Assembly: GCA_964634385.1 (NCBI GenBank)
Contig: CAZWIZ010000007.1
Location: forward strand, 1 to 64,000
Length of the DNA stretch: 64,000 bases
Source: JAFGXW01 sp964634385
GTDB lineage: Bacteria; Bacillota_I; Bacilli_A; Izemoplasmatales; Izemoplasmataceae
Direction: 5' to 3'
Shown here: piece after piece, positions 46,111 to 55,703 of the stretch
Numbering within the stretch: the stretch's first letter is position 1
Layout of the letters: every line of letters starts with the position of its first letter
Notes under the pieces: generated by a model
Told to the model about the DNA's origin: nothing
What the model saw: only the letters and a program-made list of their open reading frames with translations
Database searches by the model: none
Program-made: the position numbers and the translations under genes

Positions 46111-46687
46111 AAAAGATGAAATATTAGGCGCAGTAATATCAAAAATTCAAGAAGAAGGATTTTCAACAGATTTAACAATTTCACAAATAGCTAAAAAAGT
46201 TGATATTGGCAAAAGTACAATATATGAATATTTTAAAACAAAAGATGATATTTTTAAGGAAGCATTACTAAAAATATCTAGCGATAGTATTAATGCAATT
46301 ATTAGTGTTGATAATATCGAGTCTATGAGTTTTGAAGAAGCATTTAAAGTACAGTTTAAAAAAATATTAGAGGTTTCTTACAAAAGCAGATTAATTTATC
46401 AAGTATTTTCAAAGGATTTTATTCATAGAATGCCATCAAGTATAAAAGAAGATTTAAAACAAAGAATAAGCGGAACAAGAGAAACAATAGAAAATAGATT
46501 TATTATGATTTTTATCAAAGGAACGGAAGAAGGATTGTTACGTAAAAATATTAATCCAAGTAAAAGTCTTGTTTTTTCTAGTCTTATCGTAGGAGCTATT
46601 TTTAGATATTCAAATAGTACTGTAGAAATTTCATTAGATAATTTTGTTGATGAAATATATAAAACAATTGTCAAATTAGGAAATTAA
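46103..46687 (+). CDS. TetR/AcrR family regulator of the RND-ABC operon
   Basis: A 194-residue TetR repressor. The N-terminal helix-turn-helix is 'DLTISQIAKKVDIGKSTIYEYFKTKDDIFKEAL' (residues about 20-52); the C-terminal ligand domain is helical and not conserved. It begins inside the RND gene (8-bp overlap) and lies 39 bp before the ABC gene, so it is co-transcribed and presumably represses the operon through the palindrome at 42763-42780. The inducer is likely a pump substrate. Confidence 0.92.
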   Translation: MNRKDEILGAVISKIQEEGFSTDLTISQIAKKVDIGKSTIYEYFKTKDDIFKEALLKISSDSINAIISVDNIESMSFEEAFKVQFKKILEVSYKSRLIYQVFSKDFIHRMPSSIKEDLKQRISGTRETIENRFIMIFIKGTEEGLLRKNINPSKSLVFSSLIVGAIFRYSNSTVEISLDNFVDEIYKTIVKLGN

Positions 46688-46726
46688 TAATATATTACTT
46701 AAATATTACGCAAGCGAGGTGTAAAA

Positions 46727-48982
46727 ATGTTAGAATTAAAAAACATATGTAAAGATTACAAAGTAGGTGAAGGATCTTTTAGAGCTTTAGAAGATATTTC
46801 TTTAAAATTTAGAAAAGGTGAATTTGTAGCTATTTTAGGACATAGTGGTTGTGGAAAAACAACAACATTAAACATTATAGGAGGATTAGATAGATATACA
46901 AAAGGGGATTTAATAATAAATGGAACATCGACCAAATCTTTTACAGAAAGAGATTGGGATGCTTATCGTAATAATAGTGTAGGTTTTATCTTTCAAAGTT
47001 ATAACTTAATTAATCATTTAACTGTGTTAGATAATGTTGAACTGGGATTAACCCTGTCAGGTGTTAATAAAATTGAAAGAAGAGCAAGAGCGATTGAAGT
47101 ATTAAAAAAAGTAGGATTAGCTACTCAAATAAATAAGAAACCAACATTATTATCAGGAGGAGAAATGCAAAGAGTTGCGATTGCGAGAGCACTTGTAAAT
47201 AATCCTGATATTATGTTAGCTGATGAACCAACTGGCGCGTTAGATAGTAAAACAGCACGTGAGATATTAACTTTAATTAAAGAGATATCAAAAGATAAAT
47301 TAGTAATTATGGTTACTCATGAAGCAAAATATGCTGAAGAATATGCTTCGAGAACAATAAAATTATTAGATGGAAAAATAATTGAAGATAGTGATAAATA
47401 TGCTGGCGAAGAAGATGAAACTGGATATATAGCAAATAAAACAGCAATGAGTTTTTGGACTGCTTTAAAACTATCTTTTAACAATTTAAGAACAAAAAAG
47501 TTTAGAACAATAATTACTGCATTAGCTTCTAGTATTGGAATTATTGGAGTAGGATTAGTTTTGTCTATAAGTAATGGATTTTCCGGAATATTAGATGATT
47601 TAGAAAGCGATCAATTAGTCGGACTTCCAATTATGATATCTGAAGGTGAACCAATGGTTATGGGGCCACCTTTGTCTAGAGAGACTTCAGATCCTGATAC
47701 TGGAGAAGGTACTGAAATTGTTGTTAACGATCCTGAAGACTATACTCATACAAATATAATTACTACAGATTTTGTTGATTATTTAAATTTAATGAATGAT
47801 TCATATTATACAACTATTCAATATAATTATGGATATCGTCCATTATTATTAATTGAAACTGATAATATTAGTAAAACAATAAATAATAGTGATATAAATT
47901 TTACTAGTTATATTACTAAAGAAGATGAATTAGATCAATATTACGAAGTATTAGCTGGAGATTTTCCGAAAAACCCGTATGAAGTTACATTGCTTGTAAA
48001 AGATGGCAACATTGTTGATAAAGATGTTATTGAAACATTAGGGCTTAATTCTGATGATGAGATAAATTTTGATGATATTATTGGTTTAAATTTATATGTA
48101 GCTAAAAATCAAAATTATTATATTCAATCAGGTGATATATTTATTCCACAATTAGGTAATTTAGAGACAGTACTGGATAACGGAATTGAACTTACGATTA
48201 CAGGAATAGTAAAACTGGTAGATGAATCAATTAGTCTTGGTGGAGATAATGGGATTTATTATTTATATAGTTTAGAAGAAGAATTAATAAATCTGAATAT
48301 GGATTCTGATATTTGTGTAACTCAAAGTGCAACAAATACTTCAGTTTTAACAGGAGAGATTTTAACAGATGATGAAAAATTCAACACTTTATCCTTCTTA
48401 GGGTGTAATAATACAACACCTAAATTAATAAGTATTTATACAGACAGCGTTGATAATAAAACAGCAATAAAAAATTATGTTAATGATTATAATATTGGAT
48501 TATTAGAGGATGATCAAATTGAGGAATTAGATTTAGCTGAAACTATTGGAGATACTATGGGTACGATTATTGGAATGATTTCTATAGTTTTAACAGCTTT
48601 TGCTTCTATTTCTTTAGTAGTATCTAGTGTTATGATTGGAATAATTATTTATATTAGTGTTTTAGAACGAACTAAAGAAATTGGAATTATTAGATCACTT
48701 GGTGGACGTAAAAAAGATATTAGTAGAATATTTAATGCTGAAAGTATTATAATAGGAGCTTTCGCAGGAATACTTGGAGTAACAATTACATTCTTATTAA
48801 CATTCCCAATTAATCTAGTTGTAGCTAAATTTGAAGAATCGTTAGTTGGAGTAGCGAAAGTAAATGTTCTTTACTTACTTGCTCTAATTGTTATTTCAAC
48901 TGTTCTAACATTCATTGGCGGATATATTCCTTCAAGAATGGCGGCTAAGAAAAACCCTGTTGAAGCACTAAGGGTTGAATAG
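46727..48982 (+). CDS. MacB-like ABC transporter, ATPase-permease fusion
   Basis: A 751-residue fusion. ATPase residues 1-225: Walker A GHSGCGKTT (38-46), signature 'LLSGGEMQRVAIARAL', Walker B 'IMLADEPTGALD', H-loop 'MVTHEA'. Then an FtsX/MacB permease with a first helix near residue 260, a 340-residue extracytoplasmic domain and three C-terminal helices ending 'GGYIPSRMAAKKNPVEALR'. Type VII ABC exporters move peptides, lipids or toxins across or out of the membrane by mechanotransmission. It is the third gene of the RND-TetR-ABC operon. GCGAGGTG ribosome site; a strong terminator follows. Confidence 0.92.
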   Translation: MLELKNICKDYKVGEGSFRALEDISLKFRKGEFVAILGHSGCGKTTTLNIIGGLDRYTKGDLIINGTSTKSFTERDWDAYRNNSVGFIFQSYNLINHLTVLDNVELGLTLSGVNKIERRARAIEVLKKVGLATQINKKPTLLSGGEMQRVAIARALVNNPDIMLADEPTGALDSKTAREILTLIKEISKDKLVIMVTHEAKYAEEYASRTIKLLDGKIIEDSDKYAGEEDETGYIANKTAMSFWTALKLSFNNLRTKKFRTIITALASSIGIIGVGLVLSISNGFSGILDDLESDQLVGLPIMISEGEPMVMGPPLSRETSDPDTGEGTEIVVNDPEDYTHTNIITTDFVDYLNLMNDSYYTTIQYNYGYRPLLLIETDNISKTINNSDINFTSYITKEDELDQYYEVLAGDFPKNPYEVTLLVKDGNIVDKDVIETLGLNSDDEINFDDIIGLNLYVAKNQNYYIQSGDIFIPQLGNLETVLDNGIELTITGIVKLVDESISLGGDNGIYYLYSLEEELINLNMDSDICVTQSATNTSVLTGEILTDDEKFNTLSFLGCNNTTPKLISIYTDSVDNKTAIKNYVNDYNIGLLEDDQIEELDLAETIGDTMGTIIGMISIVLTAFASISLVVSSVMIGIIIYISVLERTKEIGIIRSLGGRKKDISRIFNAESIIIGAFAGILGVTITFLLTFPINLVVAKFEESLVGVAKVNVLYLLALIVISTVLTFIGGYIPSRMAAKKNPVEALRVE

Positions 48983-48992
48983 ATATATAATT

Positions 48993-49025
48993 ATAAAAGA
49001 CAGTTTAATGAACTGTCTTTTATTT
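48993..49025. terminator. Bidirectional terminator after the ABC fusion
   Basis: A 13-bp perfect stem (ATAAAAGACAGTT / AACTGTCTTTTAT) with a 5-nt loop; it also suits the convergent radical SAM gene. Confidence 0.85.
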
Positions 49026-49053
49026 ACATATTTTTGATTGTTTTAGTGTTGTC

Positions 49054-50685
49054 TTAGTCTATGATATTTTCGTTAATTTCAAAAGTACTTCTTTGAAAAT
49101 CTTTATAAAATACAATGTAATAATTAGTATTATATTTGATAGTTACAGCGTGTTTATACAATGAGTTAATGCTTAAGTTGTTTAATTGTGATACTTTGTT
49201 ATATAAATAGTTTTTTTCTTTTTTGGAAATATTATAGTTCCAAAAAATTTTAGGCTTTATTTTAGAACGATTTAAATAGTCTTTTTTTAATGTAAATATT
49301 ATTTCCTCATCATTTATATAATTAAATAATCTTTGATATACATCTTCAACTTGATAACCTTTAAATGAATAATTATTTGTTATATAAAATTCACCTATTT
49401 CTTTAAAAAAGTTATAAGGATTATTTGTGCTTAATATATAACTATGGAGATTATTACCGAAATATTCTTTGTTATGATAAATATCTAACATATGTTCAAC
49501 TAAGTGGATTTCTTTTATATCTTTAATAGATAAACAGTCATTTTCAATTATTTCATAAGGAGCTTCATTATCATAAAGGTAATGATATTTACTAGCTTCT
49601 CTTCTTATTTTAGTGCCTTTTAGTAATTTCAAGAATCCTAGTTGAAGTTCTTTTGCGCCAAGATTATATACTTCATTAAAAGTATGTTTAAAGGAAGTTA
49701 AGTCTTCTTTTGGTAATCCAGCTATTAAGTCTAAATGAAGATCTATAGTTTTTTTCTCTTGAATTAAAACAATATTTTCAAATAGTTTTTTAGTATTTTG
49801 AAAACGATCTACTAGTAAATTAGTTTCGTCATTAGTAGATTGAATTCCAATTTCAAATCGTATTAATCCTTTAGGAGCGTTGTTATTAAGATATTCTATA
49901 ATTTTAGGGTCTAAAACATCTCCAGTAATTTCAAACTGAAAGATTGTTTTATGATTATTGTTTTCAATAATAAATTTAAATAATTCTAATGTTTTTTTAT
50001 TGGCGTTAAAAGTTCTATCTAAAAACTTAATTGTTTTACTTCCGTGGTCCATTAAATATAAAATAACTTCTTTAACTTTATCCATATTGAAAAATCTTAC
50101 TTTTTTTTCTAAAGATGACAAACAGTAACTACATTTATAAGGGCATCCTCTACTTGTTTCAATGTATGATATTTTATTAGGAATATGAGGAATATCAAAA
50201 TCGAAAAAGTATGGTAATTTCAAGTCATCTAAATTATCAATTTCTAATAACGGTGTATGAGTAATTTTATTATCTTTTAAATAAATTAAATTAGATATAG
50301 AACTGTAATCTTGATTAGAGTAAAGTGAATGTAATAACTTGTTAAAAGCTAATTCACCTTCGCCTTTGATAATGAAATCAACAGGATAGTTAGTTAAGAA
50401 ATCGCTGGATTCATAACTAACTTCCGGACCTCCAATAACAATATTAGAGCCTTCTAGAGATAACATTTTTAGTATATTTTTGAAAATATTAATATTCCAA
50501 ATATAAATACTGAATCCTAAAACATCAGGATTATATGAGGTTATATCACTAATAATTTTTTCAATATTATCTTTAATAGTATATTCATAGATATCAACAT
50601 CAAAATCACTGTTTGCCTTTAAAAGACGAACAGCGTTATTAGTATGAATATATTTTGCATTAATGCTTATTAATAGAGTTTTCAT
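49054..50685 (-). CDS. B12-binding domain radical SAM protein (DUF4080 type)
   Basis: A 543-residue enzyme with an N-terminal cobalamin-binding-like Rossmann domain (1-130), the radical SAM core with CPYKCSYC (C181, C185, C188) that holds the 4Fe-4S cluster, and a C-terminal DUF4080 domain. The D-x-H-x-x-G B12 motif is not evident, as in many members of this group. Relatives are usually annotated as cobalamin-dependent methyltransferases of unknown target; the substrate cannot be predicted. It is monocistronic, divergent from uvrB with 48 bp between the two genes' upstream regions. Confidence 0.88.
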   Translation of the reverse strand: MKTLLISINAKYIHTNNAVRLLKANSDFDVDIYEYTIKDNIEKIISDITSYNPDVLGFSIYIWNINIFKNILKMLSLEGSNIVIGGPEVSYESSDFLTNYPVDFIIKGEGELAFNKLLHSLYSNQDYSSISNLIYLKDNKITHTPLLEIDNLDDLKLPYFFDFDIPHIPNKISYIETSRGCPYKCSYCLSSLEKKVRFFNMDKVKEVILYLMDHGSKTIKFLDRTFNANKKTLELFKFIIENNNHKTIFQFEITGDVLDPKIIEYLNNNAPKGLIRFEIGIQSTNDETNLLVDRFQNTKKLFENIVLIQEKKTIDLHLDLIAGLPKEDLTSFKHTFNEVYNLGAKELQLGFLKLLKGTKIRREASKYHYLYDNEAPYEIIENDCLSIKDIKEIHLVEHMLDIYHNKEYFGNNLHSYILSTNNPYNFFKEIGEFYITNNYSFKGYQVEDVYQRLFNYINDEEIIFTLKKDYLNRSKIKPKIFWNYNISKKEKNYLYNKVSQLNNLSINSLYKHAVTIKYNTNYYIVFYKDFQRSTFEINENIID

Positions 50686-50775
50686 TTAATCACCATATAT
50701 ATCTTATCATAATAATGATTTAAATTATATGATGTGTTAAAATATAATAGACAAAAGCATTTAGGTGGTGATTAT

Positions 50776-52740
50776 TTGGACAAATTCAATTTAGTATCAG
50801 ACTATTTACCAATGGGAGACCAAGTAAAAGCAATTAATTATTTAGTAAATAACATTAACAATGGGATTAAAGAACAAGTCTTATTGGGGGCTACAGGTAC
50901 AGGTAAAACATTTACTATCAGTAACGTTATTAATAAAATCAATAAGCCAACATTAGTTTTAGCTCATAATAAAACATTAGCCGGACAATTATATAATGAA
51001 TTAAAACAATATTTTCCTAATAATAGGGTAGAATATTTTATTTCATATTATGATTATTATCAACCAGAAGCTTATGTTCCTTCAAGAGATATGTTTATTG
51101 AAAAAGACGCTCAAATAAATGCTGAAATCGATGAAATGAGACATAGTGCAACAATGTCTTTATTAGATCGCAAAGATGTTATTGTAGTAGCTAGTGTATC
51201 TTGTATTTACGGAATAGGAGATCCAAAAGATTATAAAAATTCTATACTTATTTTAAGAGTGGGAGAAGAGTATGGAAGAGATAACTTATTAATTAAACTT
51301 GTTGATATGTTATTCACAAGAAATGATTTTGATTTTAATAGAGGAACGTTTAGAGTAAAAGGAGATGTCATTGAAATTTTACCGACATATTCAAAAACAA
51401 TTGGAATTAGAGTAGAATTATTTGATGATGAAATTGAAAGAATAAGAAAGTTTGATATAGTAACTGGAGAGATAGTTGATGAATATTCAGTAATGTCTAT
51501 TTATCCAGCTACTCAGTTTGTAACAAATAAAGATAAAATCTCAGAAGGAATTAAAAGAATAGAAGAAGAACTAGAAGAAAGAATTAAATATTTTAATGAT
51601 AATAACCAAGTACTTGAAGCTCAAAGGATAAAACAAAGAACAAGATATGATTTAGAAATGTTAAAAGAAATAGGTACATGCAAAGGAGTAGAAAACTATT
51701 CACGTCATTTATCTTTAAGAGATGAAGGGGAGACACCATCAACATTAATGGATTTTTTTGGTGACGATTATTTACTTGTAGTTGATGAATCACATGTTAC
51801 TTTACCACAAGTAAGAGGAATGTATAATGGTGATAGAACTAGGAAAACAACATTAGTCGATTATGCTTTTAGATTACCAAGTGCTCTTGATAATCGTCCG
51901 TTAAATTATGAAGAATTTAATCAAAAAATACATCAAGTTATTTATTTAAGCGCAACTCCGGGAGATTATGAATTAGAAAAAACACCTTATGTTGTTGAAC
52001 AAATAATAAGACCAACTGGATTACTTGATCCTCGTATTGAAGTAAGATCTAAAAAAGGACAAATTGATGATATTGTAGAAGAAATATTAAAAAGAGTAGA
52101 AAGTAATCAAAGAACACTAATAACTACTCTAACAATAAAAATGAGTGAAGATTTAACCTCTTATTTAAAAGAAATTGGAATCAAAGTAACTTATTTACAT
52201 TCTGGAATATTAACATTAGAACGAATTGAAATAATTAGAGAATTAAGACTTGGAACATATGACGTATTAGTAGGAATAAATCTTTTAAGAGAAGGATTAG
52301 ATATTCCTGAGGTTAGTCTAATTTGTATATTAGATGCAGATAAACCAGGATTTTTAAGAAGTTCTAGAAGTTTAGTTCAAACAGTAGGAAGGGCAGCTAG
52401 AAATATAGATGGATTAGTTATTATGTATGGTGATAATATAACTGAAGCAATGGAGTACGCCATTAAAGAAACAAATAGAAGAAGAGTTATTCAAGAAAAT
52501 TATAATAAACTCCATAATATTACACCTAAAACAATTGTAAAAGGAATAAGAGATTCTATTTCTGTAAAATTAGAGGTTGATGATAAAGAAATCAAAAATT
52601 TAAATGAAATGACTAAAACAGAAAAAGAAGAAGTTATTAAGAAACTAAATAAAGAAATGCGTTCTGCGGCTGGAAAACTAGATTTTGAAAGAGCTGCGGA
52701 ATTAAGAGATATTATTATTGAAATTAAAGGAATGTTATAA
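50776..52740 (+). CDS. uvrB: Excinuclease ABC subunit B
   Basis: A 654-residue UvrB, the damage-verifying helicase-like subunit of nucleotide excision repair. Walker A 'GATGTGKTF', the beta-hairpin region 'YYDYYQPEAYVPSRD', 'DESHVTLPQVRGMYNGDR' and helicase motif VI 'QTVGRAARN' are present, with the UvrC-binding UVR domain at the C-terminus ('KLDFERAAELRD'). The usual GDQP-x-AI reads GDQVKAI. The start is a TTG at 50776: GGTGGTGAT precedes it, and a TATAAT (50743-50748) covers the upstream GTG at 50734. uvrA and uvrC are not in the window. Confidence 0.95.
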   Translation: MDKFNLVSDYLPMGDQVKAINYLVNNINNGIKEQVLLGATGTGKTFTISNVINKINKPTLVLAHNKTLAGQLYNELKQYFPNNRVEYFISYYDYYQPEAYVPSRDMFIEKDAQINAEIDEMRHSATMSLLDRKDVIVVASVSCIYGIGDPKDYKNSILILRVGEEYGRDNLLIKLVDMLFTRNDFDFNRGTFRVKGDVIEILPTYSKTIGIRVELFDDEIERIRKFDIVTGEIVDEYSVMSIYPATQFVTNKDKISEGIKRIEEELEERIKYFNDNNQVLEAQRIKQRTRYDLEMLKEIGTCKGVENYSRHLSLRDEGETPSTLMDFFGDDYLLVVDESHVTLPQVRGMYNGDRTRKTTLVDYAFRLPSALDNRPLNYEEFNQKIHQVIYLSATPGDYELEKTPYVVEQIIRPTGLLDPRIEVRSKKGQIDDIVEEILKRVESNQRTLITTLTIKMSEDLTSYLKEIGIKVTYLHSGILTLERIEIIRELRLGTYDVLVGINLLREGLDIPEVSLICILDADKPGFLRSSRSLVQTVGRAARNIDGLVIMYGDNITEAMEYAIKETNRRRVIQENYNKLHNITPKTIVKGIRDSISVKLEVDDKEIKNLNEMTKTEKEEVIKKLNKEMRSAAGKLDFERAAELRDIIIEIKGML

Positions 52741-52756
52741 TTAGAGGTGACAAAGT

Positions 52757-53143
52757 ATGAGAAAAATGTTATTAGCTATATTAGGGGTATCGTTAATATT
52801 TTTAACAGGATGTACTAAAGATATTTACATTGAACCTAATAAAATATCTGTAGTTTTTGAAAACCCCCGTTATGAAGGAACAAGTTTTTTTATTGACGTT
52901 AATATTACAAATGGGCTTTCAACTGATGAATATGTCGGGTATATGGAATTTGATATTTATTCTAGTGATGAAGAATTGTATATTGCTGGAGCTGGATTTG
53001 ATATTGAAGAAACTATTCCTAGTCATGATTACATAACGGTTGAATTAGAATTTGAAAATGAATTTGTATTTATAAATGAGAATACTTTTAATGAATCAGG
53101 AAGTAATTTAAGTGAAGTTGTTTTATATTTTTGGATAGAATAA
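52757..53143 (+). CDS. Small lipoprotein, function unknown
   Basis: A 128-residue lipoprotein with lipobox LTGC (Cys19) and a predicted all-beta mature domain of about 105 residues ('ISVVFENPRYEGTSFFIDVNITNG', 'TVELEFENEF'), similar in shape to single Ig-like or DUF-type lipoprotein folds. Function unknown. It begins 16 bp after uvrB with AGAGGTGAC, so it may be read from the uvrB promoter. Its stop codon abuts a strong bidirectional terminator. Confidence 0.7.
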   Translation: MRKMLLAILGVSLIFLTGCTKDIYIEPNKISVVFENPRYEGTSFFIDVNITNGLSTDEYVGYMEFDIYSSDEELYIAGAGFDIEETIPSHDYITVELEFENEFVFINENTFNESGSNLSEVVLYFWIE

Positions 53144-53174
53144 AAAAATAGATGGAAATATTCCATCTATTTTT
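53144..53174. terminator. Bidirectional terminator
   Basis: Perfect 14-bp stem AAAAATAGATGGAA / TTCCATCTATTTTT with a 3-nt loop between convergent genes. It also covers the last codons of the minus-strand small membrane gene. Confidence 0.9.
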
Positions 53175-53373
53175 CTATTAAATTAACAATTAAAATCCCT
53201 CCACCTAATACAACAATAGTCCAGACGATAAAAAAGATATCAAATCCTTTTTTACCCATCATTTTAATCATTGTTTTCACTTTAATGTTGTTGTATAGAA
53301 TAGGTGGTTTCATAAGAATTAATAGTAAACAAAGCATTCCATAAATAATCAATATTATGCCAAAAGTATACAT
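53167..53373 (-). CDS. Two-helix small membrane protein of the ABC operon
   Basis: A 68-residue protein of two membrane helices (about residues 4-22 and 46-64) joined by a basic loop (KVKTMIKMMGKKG). No family recognised. A strong AAGGAGGA ribosome site supports it. It follows the two ABC-2 permease genes by 12 bp on the same strand and ends in the shared terminator, so it is probably the last gene of the TetR-ABC operon and may assist the exporter. Confidence 0.65.
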   Translation of the reverse strand: MYTFGIILIIYGMLCLLLILMKPPILYNNIKVKTMIKMMGKKGFDIFFIVWTIVVLGGGILIVNLIEK

Positions 53374-53385
53374 TTTTTCCTCCTT

Positions 53386-54108
53386 TTAAATATTTGTTCT
53401 TTTAAAATATAATTTCATTAATAAGTATAAAGCTCCTAGATTATATAAAACTCCTATAATAAAATAAACTAAGAAGGTAAAATTATAATCTAGTCCTGGA
53501 AGTAATTCCATTTCTATCATTCTTGCAGACCAAAATCCCGGAGCAACAATTAAGAATATTTCTTGCCAGTTAGTGACATAAAAAGCAACAATAGGCAAAA
53601 TAAGAATCATTCCTGTTATCTTCATAATTACAAATCCCTCTACTTTATTATTAGCAAATGAATTTACTATAAGGGTAACTCCAGGTGCTTGAAGTGAAGC
53701 GACAACCGTAATAAGTATCATTTCCCATAAAGTAGCATTAGGCAAGAAATTAGTAAACAATATGAATATTATTGTCGCTATAATTCCAAAAACGAAACTT
53801 AATACTACCTTAATAGTTATATAATATCTTACTGAAATAGGTGTTATTTTTAGAGACATTAAAACTTTATCATCTTTATCATCTAATAAAGTAAATCCCA
53901 TTAATGCGCCAAACATATATGATGTCATTAGAATAAGGAACATTACTATTATTTCAGAAACCAAGCTAGTTTCTGGAGTGTGTGTATCAACATATGGTAC
54001 AAGTAGATATCCAATAAATCCTAAAATAATTGGATATATTGCGAAAAACATATACATTTTATCTCTAGCAATATTTCGTAACTCAGCTTTTATAACTGTT
54101 TTAATCAT
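53386..54108 (-). CDS. ABC-2 type exporter permease (subunit 2)
   Basis: A 240-residue permease with six membrane helices; 'IKAELRNIARDKMYMFFAIYPIILGFIGYLLVPY' opens it and a coupling-helix region precedes the first helix. It resembles the second permease of fluoroquinolone-export ABC systems (Rv2686c/Rv2687c type). It pairs with the next permease and the ATPase encoded by the same operon to form a small drug or lipid exporter. Starts two bases after the first permease's stop. Confidence 0.85.
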   Translation of the reverse strand: MIKTVIKAELRNIARDKMYMFFAIYPIILGFIGYLLVPYVDTHTPETSLVSEIIVMFLILMTSYMFGALMGFTLLDDKDDKVLMSLKITPISVRYYITIKVVLSFVFGIIATIIFILFTNFLPNATLWEMILITVVASLQAPGVTLIVNSFANNKVEGFVIMKITGMILILPIVAFYVTNWQEIFLIVAPGFWSARMIEMELLPGLDYNFTFLVYFIIGVLYNLGALYLLMKLYFKRTNI

Positions 54109-54110
54109 TG

Positions 54111-54845
54111 TTATACCCCACTTTGTTTTACTGCATAATTTTGAAATTTAGGTAATGCATATAATTTATATAGTAAGATACTTCCAAAAGATAGATAACC
54201 TAAACTTAAGTAATATTTATATGTTATTATAGTTCCTTTGAATCCGGCATTTATAATTTCACCGGCTGATTGAATTGGATTTATTAATAAAACCAATTCC
54301 CAAAACTCTCCACTAATAATATTTAACATTAATAAAATATATGGTGCCATCATTATCATTGAAAAGGTCATTACCATCATTAATACTCCAGTAAAATCTT
54401 TTGAAAAATAAGCCATTACTATTCCTATTAAAGTATGAGATATTGTAGCAACAAAGATTCCTAAAAATAATAGAAAATAATGCACCTGTACATCTTTAAT
54501 GACAACGAATACTAATATTAATAATGCTGATGAAAACATATTGTGAAGTGTGTTTGCTAGTAACTTTGATAATAACAATTCTGAATTTGTTACTGGAGTT
54601 ACTAACATAGTTGATATTGTTGATTCGTTTTTTTCAAAATACATAACTGCTCCAACATACATTAAAGACATCATAGTAGCATCTATTAAAATAACTATTG
54701 GTAATAAGGTTGCTAAAAAGTCGGCATTTACAAAGTACAACATCACTCCCCAAACAAATGCTAATAAGACACTAATGAAAGTCATGTTATATTTATTTAA
54801 ACGATATAATTCACCTTTTACAAGTACCATTAATCTACTATTCAT
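54111..54845 (-). CDS. ABC-2 type exporter permease (subunit 1)
   Basis: A 244-residue permease with six membrane helices. 'MLVTPVTNSELLLSKLLANTLHNMFSSALLI' is typical of the ABC-2 fold. It overlaps the ATPase gene by 8 bp and is followed after 2 bp by the second permease, so three exporter parts are made together in order ATPase, permease 1, permease 2. Confidence 0.85.
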   Translation of the reverse strand: MNSRLMVLVKGELYRLNKYNMTFISVLLAFVWGVMLYFVNADFLATLLPIVILIDATMMSLMYVGAVMYFEKNESTISTMLVTPVTNSELLLSKLLANTLHNMFSSALLILVFVVIKDVQVHYFLLFLGIFVATISHTLIGIVMAYFSKDFTGVLMMVMTFSMIMMAPYILLMLNIISGEFWELVLLINPIQSAGEIINAGFKGTIITYKYYLSLGYLSFGSILLYKLYALPKFQNYAVKQSGV

Positions 54846-55695
54846 TTTTAAGGCTTACTCCTGTTACTTTGATAAATATGTCTTCTAGTGTTGTTTCCCC
54901 ACTATGTAATGTTTCTATTTCTTTAGTTTGTAAAAGGTTTATAAATTCTTTATTTTTACCAATACCATCTAACGGAAATTCTACTTTTATAGTTTTTCCT
55001 TTTTCTTTATATTCTAATGTCATTGATCTTTTTCCGTATTTTATTTTTAAGTTTCTAGGAGAATCCATTTCAATAATTTTACCATCAACAATAAATGCAA
55101 CTCTATCGCATAGTTGATCAATATCGCTCATAATATGAGAAGTAACAAATACGGTTCCACCATTATCTCTAAATTCTCTAATCATATCTTTTAATATCAT
55201 TGCGTTCATAGGGTCGAGTCCATTAGTTGGTTCATCTAAAAATAACATATTTGGGTTATTTAATAACGCTCTTACGATATTTAATCTAATTTTCATTCCT
55301 TTGGAATATTCACCAACCATTTTATTTCTATCTTCCCAAAGTCCTACTCGTTTCATTAATGATTCTACATCCCCATGTTTCTTGTATAGTTGTAAGAAAA
55401 AATCAATGTTTTCCATTGCTGTCATTTTAGTGAAATGAATTGGCATTTCAAAACTTACGCCAATTTCTTCATAAAATTCATCACTGAATTCTGTTATATT
55501 TTTCCCATTGTAATAAATATTTCCTTCAAAGTTTTCAAGTATTTTAATCATAATCATTTGAGTAGTGCTTTTTCCAGCTCCACTTGGTCCTAAAAAGCCG
55601 AAAATTTCACCTTTAGCAATATTAAAACTAATTCCTTTTATCGTATTCTCTGGATTTTTTGGGTATTTAAATTTCAAATTTTCCACTTTAAACAT
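54838..55695 (-). CDS. ABC exporter ATP-binding protein
   Basis: A 285-residue ATPase: Walker A GPSGAGKST (residues 36-44), signature 'YSKGMKIRLNIVRAL', Walker B 'NMLFLDEPTNGLDP', H-loop 'FVTSHIMSDID', and a C-terminal extension of about 70 residues seen in ABC-2 exporters. It drives the two permeases encoded downstream. The signature reads S-K-G-M rather than S-G-G-Q, as in drug-resistance relatives. It lies 8 bp after the TetR gene. Confidence 0.93.
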   Translation of the reverse strand: MFKVENLKFKYPKNPENTIKGISFNIAKGEIFGFLGPSGAGKSTTQMIMIKILENFEGNIYYNGKNITEFSDEFYEEIGVSFEMPIHFTKMTAMENIDFFLQLYKKHGDVESLMKRVGLWEDRNKMVGEYSKGMKIRLNIVRALLNNPNMLFLDEPTNGLDPMNAMILKDMIREFRDNGGTVFVTSHIMSDIDQLCDRVAFIVDGKIIEMDSPRNLKIKYGKRSMTLEYKEKGKTIKVEFPLDGIGKNKEFINLLQTKEIETLHSGETTLEDIFIKVTGVSLKNE

Positions 55696-55703
55696 TGTTC
55701 CAC

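Noticed and set aside
54550..54888. 112-residue plus-strand frame
   Set aside because: Antisense shadow of an ABC permease gene.
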